Notes: generated by a model from the sequence alone, not told the origin. Positions 10,736 to 23,836 are shown, counted from the first letter of the stretch. The stretch is DNA of 64,000 bases from Sweltsa coloradensis (GCA_024449915.1 JAMZAV010002033.1:121453-185452), one strand, 5' to 3'. Translations and numbers: made by a program.

Positions 10736-13109
10736 GTAAATTTTTCATTAAAAAAACAGGCATGATACAGGGTTAGGGGCGGTCACCAGGTTTTTTTCAC
10801 AAAAAAACACGCGGGAAATAGCAAAGTAAAACTAGTACCTCTATGGAATAAAAAATTTTTTACTTTGATTGTTATAATTTATAAACTGCGGTGAGGGTGT
10901 TCAGGGGTACACGAATAGGCACCGGAAAGAGCAAAACCTTTGCGTGTCGCGGACGCCACAAAATTTATGGTGGGGGTAATCCGTTCTGAAACGGAAACCG
11001 AACCACAACATTATTTTGGCAGCACTGCTCGATTCGGAATGTTCAGTTTGTGCTCTGTTCGTTTGTGCCCTATTCCGTTTGCTTTTTCCGCGCCTCCGTG
11101 TTCATCTACTGATTTTGTACACCAGCGCTAATATCTAAACCGGTTTGACCCTACCCTATTCAGCGATTGAATTATGTATTGTATCGTTGCTCTTAGTAGG
11201 CGGGTCCATGCTAGGTCCCCTGATGGTCGGCACAAATAAATCATCTAAGCCCAAAAAAAAATCAATTGCAAAAATTTTCGTGGAAAATGATGAATGTTTT
11301 GGCCCGAACAACCTGATACCGACGCCATCGGAGTGAGGCCCACCCTCAAAAGGTTTTTGTGTAAAGTCTCAGGGAGGGAATAAAAAACCGGGACCTTCTG
11401 CATTGGAACCAAAACGAGCCGCGATCGTACCCCCAAAAGGGGGCAATAGTGTAACTCAGCACTAGCAAATTACCCCCCAACTTGGATATGGGCATTTTAA
11501 AGCACTTTACTGCTCAACAGTTTTTACAATTTAACAGTAAAACCTTTGATTTAAAATACCATCTTGTAAAAATTTTTTGTGATATCTTTTTCAACATGAT
11601 TAACACCCCGTTTATTTTTCGGAACTATTCAATTTTCGATTGAAAGCTACAGCTTCAGCAGGACGGTGGCAATAAACCTTTTCCCCTTGATTGTTTCATT
11701 TGCACTGGGGTAAACACAAACTCAGTAACTCTTCATTCATTCATTTTTGTTGTGCGTGTGGGTACGGGGGTATTGGGGGGGGTCCCTACCACATTCAGCA
11801 AAATTTTTTTATTTTGTTGTATCGAGCGATAGCTGAACAACAGTTGAAAAATACACACCCAAAAAACACTCCGGAAAAAACAGAGTGCACTCTTTCGAAT
11901 AGCTCAAACCAAAGGTCTGACCAAAAAGTAAAAACGTCCTGTTTTGTTACCGAGTTTACCTACATCGTACTCTCTCCCATCGATTGGGAAACGAGTGTGC
12001 CTCATTTCCCGGGTGTCTTTTTTTCAAAGCACGGGGGTCTGCGAGTGGGAGACTATCATGTAGTCGGAAATTTTTTAAATAGATCATTGGCCCGGTGTAT
12101 AAAACATCGAATAACGCAGAAAAAACCGCTTTCGTAGTACTAAGAGTTTGTTAGGGCCCCGGGCAGGGGCTACCACCAATCACACAGGGCAATGATTCTT
12201 GCGTAGAACGGGCCAAATTAAATATTGGTGGATCACACCCCTTTCCCCCCCCGGAACGCGGCTCTTCCAGGCCGGCGTTGAAACGCCCAAAAACTACCGA
12301 ATTGGGGGGGGGGAAGTTTAAAACTTTAACACAAGTTAGGTTTTTCAGAGATAACCCCGTGAATAATTTAAAAATTAACCGTTTTTGGAAGAATTTCCCC
12401 CAGATATTAGTTTTGTTTAGTGCAGCCCCCCAAGTTTTGTTTGCCCCTTATCGGAAAGATTTTTAACCCCAAAACTAAACTCGAGCCCCCCAATTACCCA
12501 AATTAAACCAGGGGCTATGCCGGTCCCCTACCTTTGTTCATCTTTTTGGTTTTTTTGGGTGTATATAATCTTTGACAATTTTTTTTGGGGTCATGCTCAT
12601 GATAGATCCAAAAATTTTTCTCCTATTTTCCCAAAATTCATAACTAGATACCTAAATAAAATACTTTTTTGAGTTTTTTGGCGGGTAATCCCCCATTTAA
12701 CCGTTTCATATCAACGCTTATTCAAATTTCCAAAAGAACTTTACCCCGGCACTAAAATTAAAGTGATCAAGCGATGAAAAGAAATGGAGGCCTAACTTGA
12801 TGACAAATCCCCACTCCCACGGGGCCACGCTAGAAAATCTGGGAACCCCCCCCCATACCCAGCAGGCGCCACAGTGAGGTACCCGGGAAAAGGGGGTGTG
12901 AGTGACGGGGGCTCCATTTAAAAACCAGCGCCCGTTCTAATTTCCCCAATTCCATCTTAATTTCCGTTTTCCTTTGCGTAAAAGACGATTATCCGTACAG
13001 AAAGTTCGTACCAACCAATCCCTGGCGGGGTGGATTCTAAATTTAAACGGTTCTTAAAATATTTCTGTATTCATGAAGCGTGCGCACGGTGTCTTCCACG
13101 TCCCGTTCC
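10736..13109. other. Poor-quality stretch, nothing recognised
   Basis: Mixed AT-rich and C/G-run sequence with no recognised family motifs. The frame at 11,691-12,137 (148 codons) has no domain that I recognise and no supporting structure. Confidence 0.4.
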
Positions 13110-14010
13110 CGTAAGGCCATAAAATTTTTTTTCCCCCTATCCATCATTTCTCCCTGTGAAAAAGACCTTTACAGGAAGCGTTGATGGCCCCTAAGGGGAA
13201 TGTTTTATTCCCCTTAGACCAACCCCCTGCTTTTCATTAGGGAAAATACAAAAAAGGTTTTTTGGGCCTTAGGGAAATTGTTTTTCCCGTTAGGCCAAAG
13301 CAATATGCTCGTTTACGGAAGGACGGGGCGTTGTTGGCCTTGGGGTAATAGATTTTTTCCCCCGTTGGGCCCAAAACAGCATATATGCATCGTTTACGGT
13401 AAGGAGCGGAATGTTTTTTGGGCCTTTTGGGTATTGATTTTTCCGTTAGGCCAACAGCGTATACGCATCGTTTAGGGTAAGGAGGGGGCGTTTTTGGCCC
13501 TTTGGGGGTAATGATTTTTCCCGTTGGGCCACAGCGTATTCTCTTTTACGGTAAGCAGGGGGTGCATATACGTTTTTGGGCCTACGGAAAATCATTACCC
13601 CAAGGCCCAAACAACCCCCCGCTCTTACCGTAAACAAAGTATACGCTTTGGCCAACGGGAATAAATAAATTCCCCAAAAAAAAAGCCAAAAACACCCCGT
13701 TCTTACCGAAAACGATTTATATAGGGTTTGGGCCCTAACGGGAAAAAATCTTTACCCCAAGGCCAAAAACCCCCCCCCGCTCCTTACCGTAAACGTTAAT
13801 ACGCTTTTGGGCCTAAGGGAATAATAATTACCCCAAAGCCAACAAACCTTTTTTTGTATTTCGATAATAAAAATGCAGGGTGTTGGGCCTAAGGGGAATA
13901 AATCAATTTCCCCCTTAGGCCAACAAGTGTAACATGGTCTTTATCGCAGGTAGTAATTGGATGGGGAAAAAAAAAGGTTGATGGCCTTAGGGGAAGCGGC
14001 CTGGGGGAGG
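13110..14010. repeat. Long palindrome built of a ~78-bp tandem unit
   Basis: From about 13,280 to 13,560 a unit containing CCCGTTAGGCCAA, GTTTACGGTAAGGAGCGG and TTGGCCTTGGGGTAAT repeats every 75-81 bp on the plus strand. From about 13,575 the same units appear reverse-complemented (CTTACCGTAAAC, GGCCTAA). The flanks mirror too: the order near 13,195-13,250 (CCTAAGGGGAAT, then ATTCCCCTTAG, then CCCTGC) is found reverse-complemented near 13,880-13,925. Arms are about 450 bp with centre near 13,563. This is either a true inverted duplication of a satellite or a fold-back read artefact in a poor block. Confidence 0.8.
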
Positions 14011-14295
14011 GCCCCTGCGTCACCCAGCGTTCTTTTTCCCAAAACCATCAGCTTTGTACACTATAGCACAAACCACAAAGCCAAAAAAGATCGTCTAGTA
14101 AAACGTGAAATGCATAGGTTAGGTTTTTCGTAGCTGCAAGGGTAGACAGGGCACCTCTTTATTGCACTGAAAACATTGTTTTGGGAATGATAACGACTTT
14201 CTGATGGATAAAAAAAGAATTCAGGGGCCCCAAAACCCCAGAAAAAAAATGTAATGTATGTTATTGACTATTTGTATAATACACGTAAGCGGCGT

Positions 14296-14490
14296 GCATT
14301 TATTATTAATTCTTATTTTATTATTTTATTTTTATTATTCATTATTATTATTTTATTATTATTATTTTTATTTTTATTTTATTTTTATTATTTTTATTAT
14401 TATTTTATTTTTAAACATTTTTTATGTATGTTGTATGTATGTATGTAGATGTAGTATGTATGTATGTATTATGATGTATGTCTGTATTAT
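14296..14490. repeat. Low-complexity TTA-rich tract then ATGT microsatellite
   Basis: TTATT and TTTTA words fill 14,298-14,418, followed by irregular TATG/ATGT repeats to about 14,490. It marks the change from the poor block to clean sequence. Confidence 0.85.
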
Positions 14491-16182
14491 TAGACTAGAG
14501 ACGGGAGGTTACTATACGTTACCCGGGAGATTGTTGCCCTATATGCCGGTTCTTTTATGTGGGTTTGCTAATGGCTTCATTCCCCTTACAAATTTCATCA
14601 AAGGAAGGAACGTTATTTGGAACTTTCGAAAATGTCGCCCGAATTGAAGTCACACAAAAAAAGAGTAAGGGAGCTAAGGTCAAGGGGCCCCTGTGTTTCC
14701 ATCTTCCACTAACGCTGCCTCATTTCCATAACAAAGTGCGTAGATTCAGTAGGGCAGCATTCCAACAACAACACGAGCCCCGGACCCGAAACCAGCCACG
14801 TGCATGCGCCACGTTCGTGATTACAAAGCGAAAATTAATATCACAAACAAAATGAAAACTCAATATCGTTTAACAAGACTGGCTAGTGGCTGCGCTGGTC
14901 ATGTACACTCGGGCGTGACAGACCTTCGGGTGGCAATACTGCACGCGCAGACCAAGAACGATATTTTATCATCACTTCTTCGTGACAATACACACAGTTT
15001 AACGCATAGTCGGAGAAAACAAACGTAATTAACCTATTTTTATAGCGCATTTACTACCATCGACTAGTGCCAAAAATCCAGAACATTTAAAAATACATGA
15101 TATTATTGTAGAAGCGTGAGCAGAACAAATCAACTAGGTATTGTTCTATGCCAGGCAGCATTACGCGAACAATAAGTGTCCACCCCCTTAGGCCACATGC
15201 AGTTGCAGGTGCAGGTGCAAGACAAGTTTATTACCTGAGCTGTGCATGTGCTAGTTAGCGCACAATTAACTCAGATGCAGAGAAACAAGTAAACACAATT
15301 AAGTGATTGGATAAAAGTTGGAAAACCAATTAATATTTAATATGATATGATCCCAAGTAACGGCATTGCGTGCGTGGTGAGTGGGTGGGACAGTGAGTGC
15401 GTATGTCCAACCCCCGACGCCGCAGCCGTAGGGTGCATAGATTCCATTCACAACAGAGAGTCTAGATTTCTTCCGACCAATCTGGAAATGTCATCTTCCA
15501 TAACGACTTTTAAAAGCTTATTTCCGCAAAGCTTCTTACAGCTGTCTATATAAGAGACGTTCTTTGTCGCCGTCTGACATGCAGTGACATGACAGGGCAG
15601 GACTTGGTTCAACTTGTACCACAAGGCGCTGGGAGATGGAATGGAAATAGTGTTACTCAAAGTCAAAGATGCGATAAAATTATTTTATTATCATTAGATT
15701 AGACAATTCGCAGGAAACAACATGGAAACATTTCACGTGGATCAGATTACGTTTTGCTAAAAACGGCTGAACCAAAGTACAACGCTTATTTTTTCTCTTT
15801 GATGTACGTAAATGATCCCAATTAGCATTGAAAACAGCGATGTACTCACTGCTCAAGGAGGAAGTACGGAAACCAGCGAGTGACGATAGTTGCTTCAATT
15901 TAGATCTATTATAAATTATAATTACCACTTTTCTATGCAGTTAAATATTGAACCGATAAACACGACCACGTCATTAATTATCAAACTAATTAACAACAAT
16001 TATGAAACAGTGGATCGTCATTCAAGCCCCAAATAAACCATTGCGTAAAAACATGCATGCATGCGATGAAACAATTCAACTCACGTCTGAATTTAGTGAC
16101 ATCGCTCAAAGTCGTAGGTATGTATGTATATGTTGGCTTGCTGTTCGCTGGGGCTCCAGGCTTGTGTTGGTGGATCCATCAA
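14491..16182. other. Clean intergenic sequence, nothing recognised
   Basis: No RNA gene, domain or transposon end was recognised. Frames are shorter than 100 codons. Confidence 0.5.
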
Positions 16183-16184
16183 TA

Positions 16185-16576
16185 GTAGGCTAAATCCGCA
16201 GTCATTGGTCCACTTCCGTGACAATTTCAAGCCATCTTGAAATTACAGTTTGCACGTTAAGTAGTTGGGAGCAATTTTGTAGCCCAAATATTTTTCAAGA
16301 TGGTAGTCAGTTTGACAGGTGAGCATTTTAGCCATTAACACCAAATGATTACTAAATTCTCTTATGCAATAACTTCTTATTGTTTCTGTTTGTTCAATAC
16401 CATTACCATGCTGCACAAGCTAAAACCATATCAAACACTCCAGAAAAATACTTTATTGCATTAAAAAAGCATAAATTAAAACGCCAAATCGCCATCTTGA
16501 AATGGTTAGATTGACGCTTTAATTTGGTACGCTCGCGCCTGTTGTGGACGTATTGGAGACTGGGGATCTAGCCTAC
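16185..16576. mobile_element. MITE with ~20-bp terminal inverted repeats, TA-flanked
   Basis: The left end GTAGGCTAAATCCGCAGTC is matched by the reverse complement of the right end, GTAGGCTAGATCCCCAGTC (two mismatches). Each end is flanked by TA (16,183-16,184 and 16,577-16,578), consistent with a Tc1/mariner-type TA target duplication. The 392-bp interior has no coding capacity, but holds CATCTTGAAAT near 16,233 and 16,493 as further repeat structure. It is a non-autonomous element; the TA assignment is short and could be coincidental. Confidence 0.65.
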
Positions 16577-16578
16577 TA

Positions 16579-17258
16579 TATAAACTTATTACTCACTGAT
16601 CAATGTTGGCAGTAGCCGCCAATACCATAACACTTAACCAGTTTTATCAAGCAAGCATTTACTTAAAAATGCAACAATACACACGTGTCTACATTCTCAC
16701 AAACGTTGGTTGCAACGCGGGCCGAATCCAGCCCAGAACATATAACTATTACAAGATTATAAGAGAAGTCGGCTGGACTTGAAATGAAGCAAACGCCAAC
16801 CAGAAAAACAACTCGCTCGGTAATAAACATGGTCGGTAACTAACGTTCAGTACAGTCCAGGGTCAGTTTTGAAATTGTAGTTAGCTTTCTAATAAGAGAT
16901 ATTTGAATACTGTAACATTTGAAATGTTATTGATCGTCAGGCATCAAGTGGCCTGATTTACTTTTCCCATCCACCCATGATAACTCACTCGATACGAATG
17001 CCCTACCCATTGAGTACTGAGCAATCACGATTTACCACTGGCAATTTTAATTAATTTATGTACCGAAGCGCCTCTAATATTGCCATTTTGGTATTCGAAA
17101 CGATGAGTATATGGCATACGCTTCGGACCAACGTCCGGGGAACGCTGGCCTATCAGTAAGTAACAACAGCTACGTTTAGAAGAAATGCACGTTGGTACAG
17201 ATAAACAATACCATCATTTAGTTTTAGTGCACTCAACTCGTTGAGTACGGCACTTACA
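16579..17258. other. Intergenic, nothing recognised
   Basis: No feature seen on either strand. Confidence 0.5.
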
Positions 17259-17465
17259 CAGTGGCGGATCTAGGACAAAATCAGGGGGGGGGGGTTGCTC
17301 GTGCATGTACATCCGTGGGAAAGGGATCGAACACGGGGGGAATGCCCCCCATTATTAGCACCGCAGACAAAAACATTTGGAAATTAGGTTAAAAGAGGGC
17401 ATTTGGCGCGTTTTAGAAGAACAGTATAGGGCTGAATGCAATACCGAAACAATATAGTTTGTGTG
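17259..17465 (+). mobile_element. 5' fragment of hAT-like MITE (CAGTGGCGGATCTAG family)
   Basis: It begins with CAGTGGCGGATCTAG, identical to the left end of the complete element at 40,936, and then shares the G run, GTGCATGTAC, GCATTTGG-GCGTTTTAGAA and GAATGCAATACCGAAACAAT. Similarity stops after about 17,465, and no CCGCCACTG right end was found downstream, so this copy is truncated or diverged. Confidence 0.65.
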
Positions 17466-19524
17466 AATGAAATTAATTTTGTCGTCATGTCGAGCTTAAA
17501 ATTCACGGCATACATGGCAGCATAATATATGTCAATATTATATTTAAAGAGTCATGGGAGGGGCGTACGCATTTCAGACAAGAAATTGTTCCTTTGGTTC
17601 TGTGTTCAACTAAACTAAATGTCTTGGAGGTTTGATATAATTCTAGCCTGGGGCGGGGGGTATAACATGCATGCTGCATGCATTCTTACAGGCCGAACTG
17701 CTGTTGCTGAAAATCACGCAATATCATTAAATAGTCTGGTCAGTTCCGGTTGTCCGGTTTGGACAAAATGGTCGAGTTCCTGTTGATGATGCTAATTAAA
17801 CGTCCAACCTTCAGCTGGCTGGAGAAAGAAGTAGGTCCTCGAAGTATAGACATGTGCACGACGCAACTTACAGCACAACCTAAACCAGGGAAGGGACCCA
17901 AGTTTTGAAAAATGCGTTTGTAGCCACAAGCCACCGTCGAAACGTAAACATATTCCACCTCATTGCGGTGACTTAACCCTTGCAGTACCGAATTAAATTG
18001 GTCAAGATTAAGTTATTTTAAGCAATAACTTTAAAATACAATTTTTTTCTAAGATTTTTAGTGGTTTAAAAAAAATATTTTTGTGTTTTTTAATGAATTT
18101 TGGAAAATTTTGGATTTTTAATTCAAGCTTTATTTTAGGTAAAGATGTAAATTTGATGTACATTCCTGAAACAAGATTTTTTTCTGAATGTTTTGCATAT
18201 TTTTCATTTTTTGTATCTCAAATAGTAGCAATACTAGAAATATATTACTTTTCCGCCCGGACAAACAATTTTTTCCATTTTTAGCCTTTTTTGCAGTTGT
18301 CTATTTTCAATTTTCTCTAAAAAAAGGGCACTTTTTGTCCAATCGGGAAGGAAAGGGTGAAACTCGTCCACTTTGTTTATGTAATTGAATCAAATCAAAT
18401 GAAATCGCCCATCAGGAACGACTCTTCCATTCTTATCAGAGTCCAAGTCGAGCCAATAAAGTGAGAAACGGAAGGGTGGTCGGGTCGGCCATGTTGGATT
18501 TCTTGCCAGGCTTTATCGCCAAGCTTTCAACTGTGCGTGCCGACTGCGGCTCCTATCTCAAGTGATGAAATCTCCCAAAATGACTTCACATTGCAACAAT
18601 GGTTTTATGTCAATTTTTATCACCTCCTCGCCAGACTGGTGGAGCCCGAGAACATTCCAGAGAGCAGAGGGATCAAGTCCCGCGACTCTCTGGCGCATTT
18701 CAAACAAACAGCCTGCATCCCGAACATTTACAATTACAACGAGATAAATTCAATAACTTGGCGGAAAATGGGCAAATAATTGAGAGAAAGCGATGGACTT
18801 TAATCACTGCATACGTGTGTCTCTAGCATTACCACACCTAAAATTTGTACAAAATCGGTGACCTTGCAATGAGGTTTCCAAGGGATATTCATTCACACAA
18901 TTGATATGGGGTTAAACGCAAAATAAGAGTAAACAAGTTTCGAAAGTGGATTGAAATAGAAATGTTTATGTCGATGACTTGAAGTGACAGGGGCAAGAGG
19001 GGTGACAGTTGACACACAATGTCACCGTCTCTCAGTAACGCAGAACACACCCGCCTGTTATTTGTCCCATCACCTTGTAATCTCGTGAGTGAGTGCGGAC
19101 GGAACATTTGGGCGGTTTATTATTTTATTTACAGTAACTACGTGTTTAAAATGTGTAATAACTAAGTGAGGCATTCATTGTCTTTGTCCGGTGTATAGGC
19201 CCCAGCAGTCACTCAATCAATACTCCAAACAAAACAGCGCGGAGCATTGAGAACGTTGTCGCCGACTCCCTAAGACTTTCTCACTCGCGGCCATACTAAT
19301 TGCGAATGCTCCTGACGGCATAGCAAGGAAGGAGAACAGCCCACTACTCTTGAGGGTAACATTGAAAAGAGGCACACGTGGTCTTCCAAGGGCACAGTGA
19401 TAACTGTGAGGGCCTCACGCAGAACAAAAGCCGATCCATCGAGGATGATGTAAGAACTAGTTGTGCTCGCATCAAGTGAAGGTCACTTAGCGGAGAGAAC
19501 GAGTTGCATCCCTGTGGCTCTGCA
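17466..19524. other. Intergenic, AT-rich in part, nothing recognised
   Basis: Includes a T-rich stretch (18,000-18,340). No motif supports the short frames near 18,540-18,780. Confidence 0.5.
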
Positions 19525-19630
19525 CACGTGCCATGCCCGGCGTCCCACGTGTCATGCCCACTGTCCACCACGTGCCATGCCCGGCGTCCCCACGTGGCAT
19601 GCCCACTGTCCACCACGTGTCATGCCCACC
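19525..19630. repeat. Short minisatellite of CACGTG-containing ~22-bp units
   Basis: Five units start with CACGTG or ACGTGG followed by YCATGCCC, alternately ending GGCGTCC and ACTGTCCAC, giving a 44-46 bp two-unit higher-order repeat. CACGTG is the E-box core of bHLH factors, but clustering here is explained by the repeat. Confidence 0.85.
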
Positions 19631-19759
19631 TAAACAGCCGGTATCTTTAAATAAATAATGATACAAATGCTAAAACTAGATTGTGAAACACGTAGCTCGC
19701 GCCAATTGCTACTCTGTGCTTGTGGTGGACTGTTCTGCTCAGTCTTGCTTAGAAGAACT

Positions 19760-19802
19760 CGATGAGTCCACACTCACGGGGTTCGAATCCCGAGCTTGTA
19801 CC
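19760..19802 (+). repeat. tRNA T-arm/box B-like remnant
   Basis: GGGGTTCGAATCCCGAG contains the Pol III box B consensus GGTTCGAATCC, followed by GCTTGTACCA, which reads like an acceptor 3' side with CCA. I could not find a matching acceptor 5' strand or D arm upstream, so it is at most a SINE or tRNA pseudogene remnant. Confidence 0.35.
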
Positions 19803-19805
19803 AAA

Positions 19806-22562
19806 GAACGTGTTACATGCCTACCTCAACGCTCTATTGTTATGATCTAGCCGTAATTAACCTTGCCGATGTACCATGCAGGTACGTGCCAAGACTGTTA
19901 GGATACAACACCACGAGCGAGGTCTTGGGATACTGGCACACGAACCCAGGACTCACTGTAACCTCACCCTGTTACACTGTAGTGTTGGCTTTGTAGGTTT
20001 TATAATGCCCATAAACATTCGTTATCGCTCTTCAGCCCGATACTTCTTGTTTCAAAACACTAGGGATAAACTTTTATTAGAAAGGATACTTACTTACTAT
20101 CTAAACTGTTTCAAGTATTTCAAAAGTGTCTGAAAGGAAAATATATCACTATTTTTTATTTCGTTAGGGACATAAATCGTTGATGCAAGCACAATTCTAT
20201 TCAATGCAGTACGGCGTCGGGGAATACTTTCGATAAGTTGGTCTAGGGGACGTGAAGATTGAAGCTGGACGGTGCGGTGCGGGGCAGAGAGGGTTAGGAC
20301 TGGAGCAGCCTCAAGCTTCATACTCTCAATAACTGCGGACATTCTTTCTCGACACGCAAGTTCGATCAGTATCAAGCAAGTATGAACCGCTTTTATTCAA
20401 CACAAAAGTAGAAGTTACATAGTACAATTAGTACTTGTTCGTATGAAGCAAGCACAGATAAATATTTAAATCAATAGGTGGTTTGCAGACAGAAAATACA
20501 TAAAACAGTCGTAAAAGCTTCGACTTGTTTGCTAGGTCGTCAAATTAAAAAGTGTCAACGGTCACTGGTGTGCATGGTGTCTCCTGGGACGAGTTACGTC
20601 ACACCGCCTGTCTGTCTGTCTGTCTGTCTGTAATGGCGGAAGTCGAGAGAGTTCAATGTTTTTGACAGCAACATACATACTTTCTCATAGAACGTAGTAA
20701 CTTCATCTCCTTTCAAATGGTCGGGTTCGCCGGTTGATACGAGGTGGCGTTAATGACTAATGTGCGGACGCGCTGCCCAGAGTTGCGCGGACAGCTCTGA
20801 TAGACGGAGACGGGCGATAGCAAATACTGCAGATAACACGAGAACCATTAATAACCTATACTCTTCCCTTTCCCCGTGCAAACATTGATTCTCAATCTGG
20901 TTCGATCAATTAACTTTGAGAATCATTTCGTACAAACGAGATTCACTGATTAAAAAAACAAACATACTATCTGTAATTCTCCTATAAATTCTAAGGAACT
21001 GGAAGTAATGAGAAACCTGCTGATGCGAGCGAGGAGAACATTGGATCAGGATCATCCGGCACGTACACAACTCCCGTTCAAACTGAGGGATCCAATCACA
21101 ATGATGGGCCTCACATTCTACCAATTCGCGACCCCACCAATAAAGCCTGAACTCAAGTGAGATGCTGTAAATGAGGTTACATTGCAATAATATATACCAC
21201 AAACAAATACATTATAGAAATAAATACACGTTTATTTACGTGTGGCCAGTTTAAAATACACATAGATGGATATTAAAAGTGAATTCGAAGAGAATAATGT
21301 CAAACAAAACAACAAATCGAGCCAACAAGGAGTAATAAATGGTGCCAGCCCAACGGCCGTAAACCACGCGTCACCTTTCCGCAATGGGACGTTGGCCTAC
21401 AGCCTGATAGAAATAGGTCCAGAACAACACTGCCACCAGTAAGAAATAAGAAAACCAGCGCAGAGTTGTCAGCAATATTGTCACATAATATTCAAACAAA
21501 CAAACAAAATCATCATGTTCAGCACGAGATGGAAAACTACATGAGGCAGCGTCATCATTTCTTGCAGACGCTGAGTTTTGTGGTTGAGGAAAGAGTTCCT
21601 GTCATTGCTTGTTGACGACGGTGTCAATATTTCTCTACGGCCCCGCCCCGCACATAGTGAGGTCACGGACTTCCTTTCAAATGTTGCCATTTAGTGTTTT
21701 CGATAATGTTTGTGCCATGCTCCACGTTCTGTGAATCACGTCCACAGCCCCGAAGCACTAAAACGAATGTTTATGAGCCATTTATGAACAAAACAAATAA
21801 ACAGTCTAGATATTAGTACAATAGCACTGCACAACAACTGCAAATAAAACTTAAAAAAAAAACTCTTGTGGTCACCGTTTAAAAGAATTATTTTTGTAAC
21901 ATTTTGCCAAACTAAAATTAGATGGTCGAGAATTTGTATAGCATTTCCGATAATTGCTGGCTAAAACAAGTCGTATCACAAGTATAGCTAGTGATGGTAG
22001 ATGGTGGCCGAAACTTTTCATTTCGAAACTTTTAAAGACTTTGTTACCTTTTAGAAATTTATGAAACTTCAAATTCAGTAGTTTCTGTTGTGAATTCTTG
22101 CAGAACAATGACAATATTTTCCTGCTTTAGACGCGATACTGAAAAGCTTTCAAGTTAATAAATTCTCTTTCTGACGAGTCTGATGTGTGACGCGTGACGC
22201 GACGATCAAAACATTCCACATGTCGATGACTCGGACTTGGAAAACTCAATTAGCAGCTGCACGAGACAATTCCAACTATAAGTGATTACTAATTAACACC
22301 TTTTAATAAACTATTTAGTACCTATTAGAAACAGGCCAATTGGCTTAAAACAATACATGAGAAGTCGTTATAATCTATATTGTCATAAAAGTTGAAACAC
22401 TCAAGGCCTAAACTCAACTTGAAAAAATATCGTTTGCTGTGCTACATGCTACATCCTAGGCATATGCCATTTACCGGTAACATTTGTGTATCATTCTGTA
22501 GATTCATTATGAATATCTAATTAAAGCAATTAAGAGTAATAATTCAAATGGTTTTATAATTC
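19806..22562. other. Intergenic with a TCTG microsatellite
   Basis: Contains (TCTG)n at about 20,607-20,631. No gene motif or transposon ends were recognised. Confidence 0.5.
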
Positions 22563-22565
22563 TGA

Positions 22566-23833
22566 GGCCCGGTTTTTCAATCATGGCATAAATCCGTGAG
22601 TTGCTAACCATTGATTAACATTACCGGAGCTTTTAAACAGTGATTAGCAATGTTACGTTTTTCAATCTACATTTCATTCTCGTAAATCAATGGTTTATAA
22701 ATCGGTGATTGGTGCATTGACTATCCATTGCTATAGAAAAAATGCAACTATAGAAGGCTACGCTATGCTCTACAAGGCGGTGAATGAAATGTCAGGAAAG
22801 TGAAAACCTAGTCTGAAGCAGGCCTACTATCAAATACGTTTTGGAACTCTTAGGCACCTGTATAAGTTTTTTCAAATGAATACATTAAATAAACGCCTAC
22901 ACTTTTGGATTAATTTTCTAGTTCAAGCCTGCTTAGATTTTGTATAATATGGGGCCATTGACCATGTCATTGTCAAACTACGCCAACTACGATTTTAAAA
23001 TACGTAAAAAGTGCATTGATGGAATATTCACCGGCATTCTTTCTTCTCGATAGTTGATCTGAAATATTAGTGATATAGACGCAACGAAACCAATAAAGGA
23101 TGGTTGTTTTCGACGCCGTGGAGGCCTAGGGCTAGGCCTATTCCCAGTTCCCGCATCCAAGTCTCCTTTGTTGTTTATTGTAAATTGGCCCTTGCTCAGC
23201 GTACGTACGTAGGCCTAGCCTAGATAAGATAATTTATTCACGATTTGATCTGTACATGATATAAAATAGGCCTCCCCTAGGCTATCCCTAGGGCTTTGCC
23301 AAGAAGGCCCTAGGCCTAGGCTAGGCCAGCTATTTCATACTGCGCCATCACAAACATAGGTCTCCGTCTAGGGAACTGCATCCATCCATAGGCCCCTAAA
23401 TGAAATTAAATGTAGCCTAGGGCCGATAATTAAGCAACCCACCGCCGTTGGGCATCTTCATGTCAGTGTGAACGAAAGTTAGGTTATGTATATGTTTATG
23501 TTTATTTATAGGGCAAATTACATTACCGTGTTATATTGTAATATATTATAATAATTTTCATTACCATATTGCAAAAAAATAATTAAGTAATACGAGCCCA
23601 TTTACTTGTTTCATCCATTGAAATAAATGTTGGTTCTCAGCTACCGCCATTTTGAAAATATAAATCACCGATTTAGAAGCTAACAGACCCACCAAGCACC
23701 GGTTGATAAATCGGAGATTTTTAACACTGATTTAGCTAAATCGGTGATTGAAAAACACCTCTGCCTGCTTAAACACTGGTTAACACTAACCAGAACTTTA
23801 ATCACTGTTTAAAAGTGATTGAAAAACCGGCCC
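22566..23833. mobile_element. Non-autonomous PIF/Harbinger-like element, 3-bp TGA duplication
   Basis: The left end GGCCCGGTTTTTCAATCA and the reverse complement of the right end, GGGCCGGTTTTTCAATCA, are nearly identical, and TGA flanks both ends (22,563-22,565 and 23,834-23,836). A 3-bp duplication with GGGCC-type ends suits PIF/Harbinger, whose usual target is TWA; TGA would be a variant. Inside the ends further ATCGGTGATT/AATCACCGAT words extend the inverted-repeat structure about 120 bp inwards. The 1,268-bp interior shows no transposase or Myb-like motif and is crowded with AGGCCTAGG words at 23,120-23,420. It is likely mobilised in trans, if at all. Confidence 0.7.
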
Positions 23834-23836
23834 TGA

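Larger units (their letters stand above)
1..14250. other. Low-accuracy consensus block
   Basis: Homopolymer blocks of three to ten identical bases follow one another throughout (CCCC, TTTT, GGGG adjacent), and reading frames of the recognisable retrotransposon break every 60-120 codons. This style ends around 14,250-14,500, after which runs become ordinary. It matches unpolished long-read consensus with homopolymer length errors better than ancient mutation, because repeat units in the 6.1-8.5 kb array differ mainly by run length. Any frameshift or missing residue in this block should be treated as possibly technical. The cause is an inference; read support would decide it. Confidence 0.75.

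Noticed and set aside
15347..15928. Host exons in clean sequence
   Set aside because: Short frames only; I saw no conserved domain or convincing paired splice signals.
19750..19790. Hammerhead-like GATGAGTCC followed by CGAA
   Set aside because: The core reads TCGATGAG, not CTGATGAG, and stem II cannot be formed.
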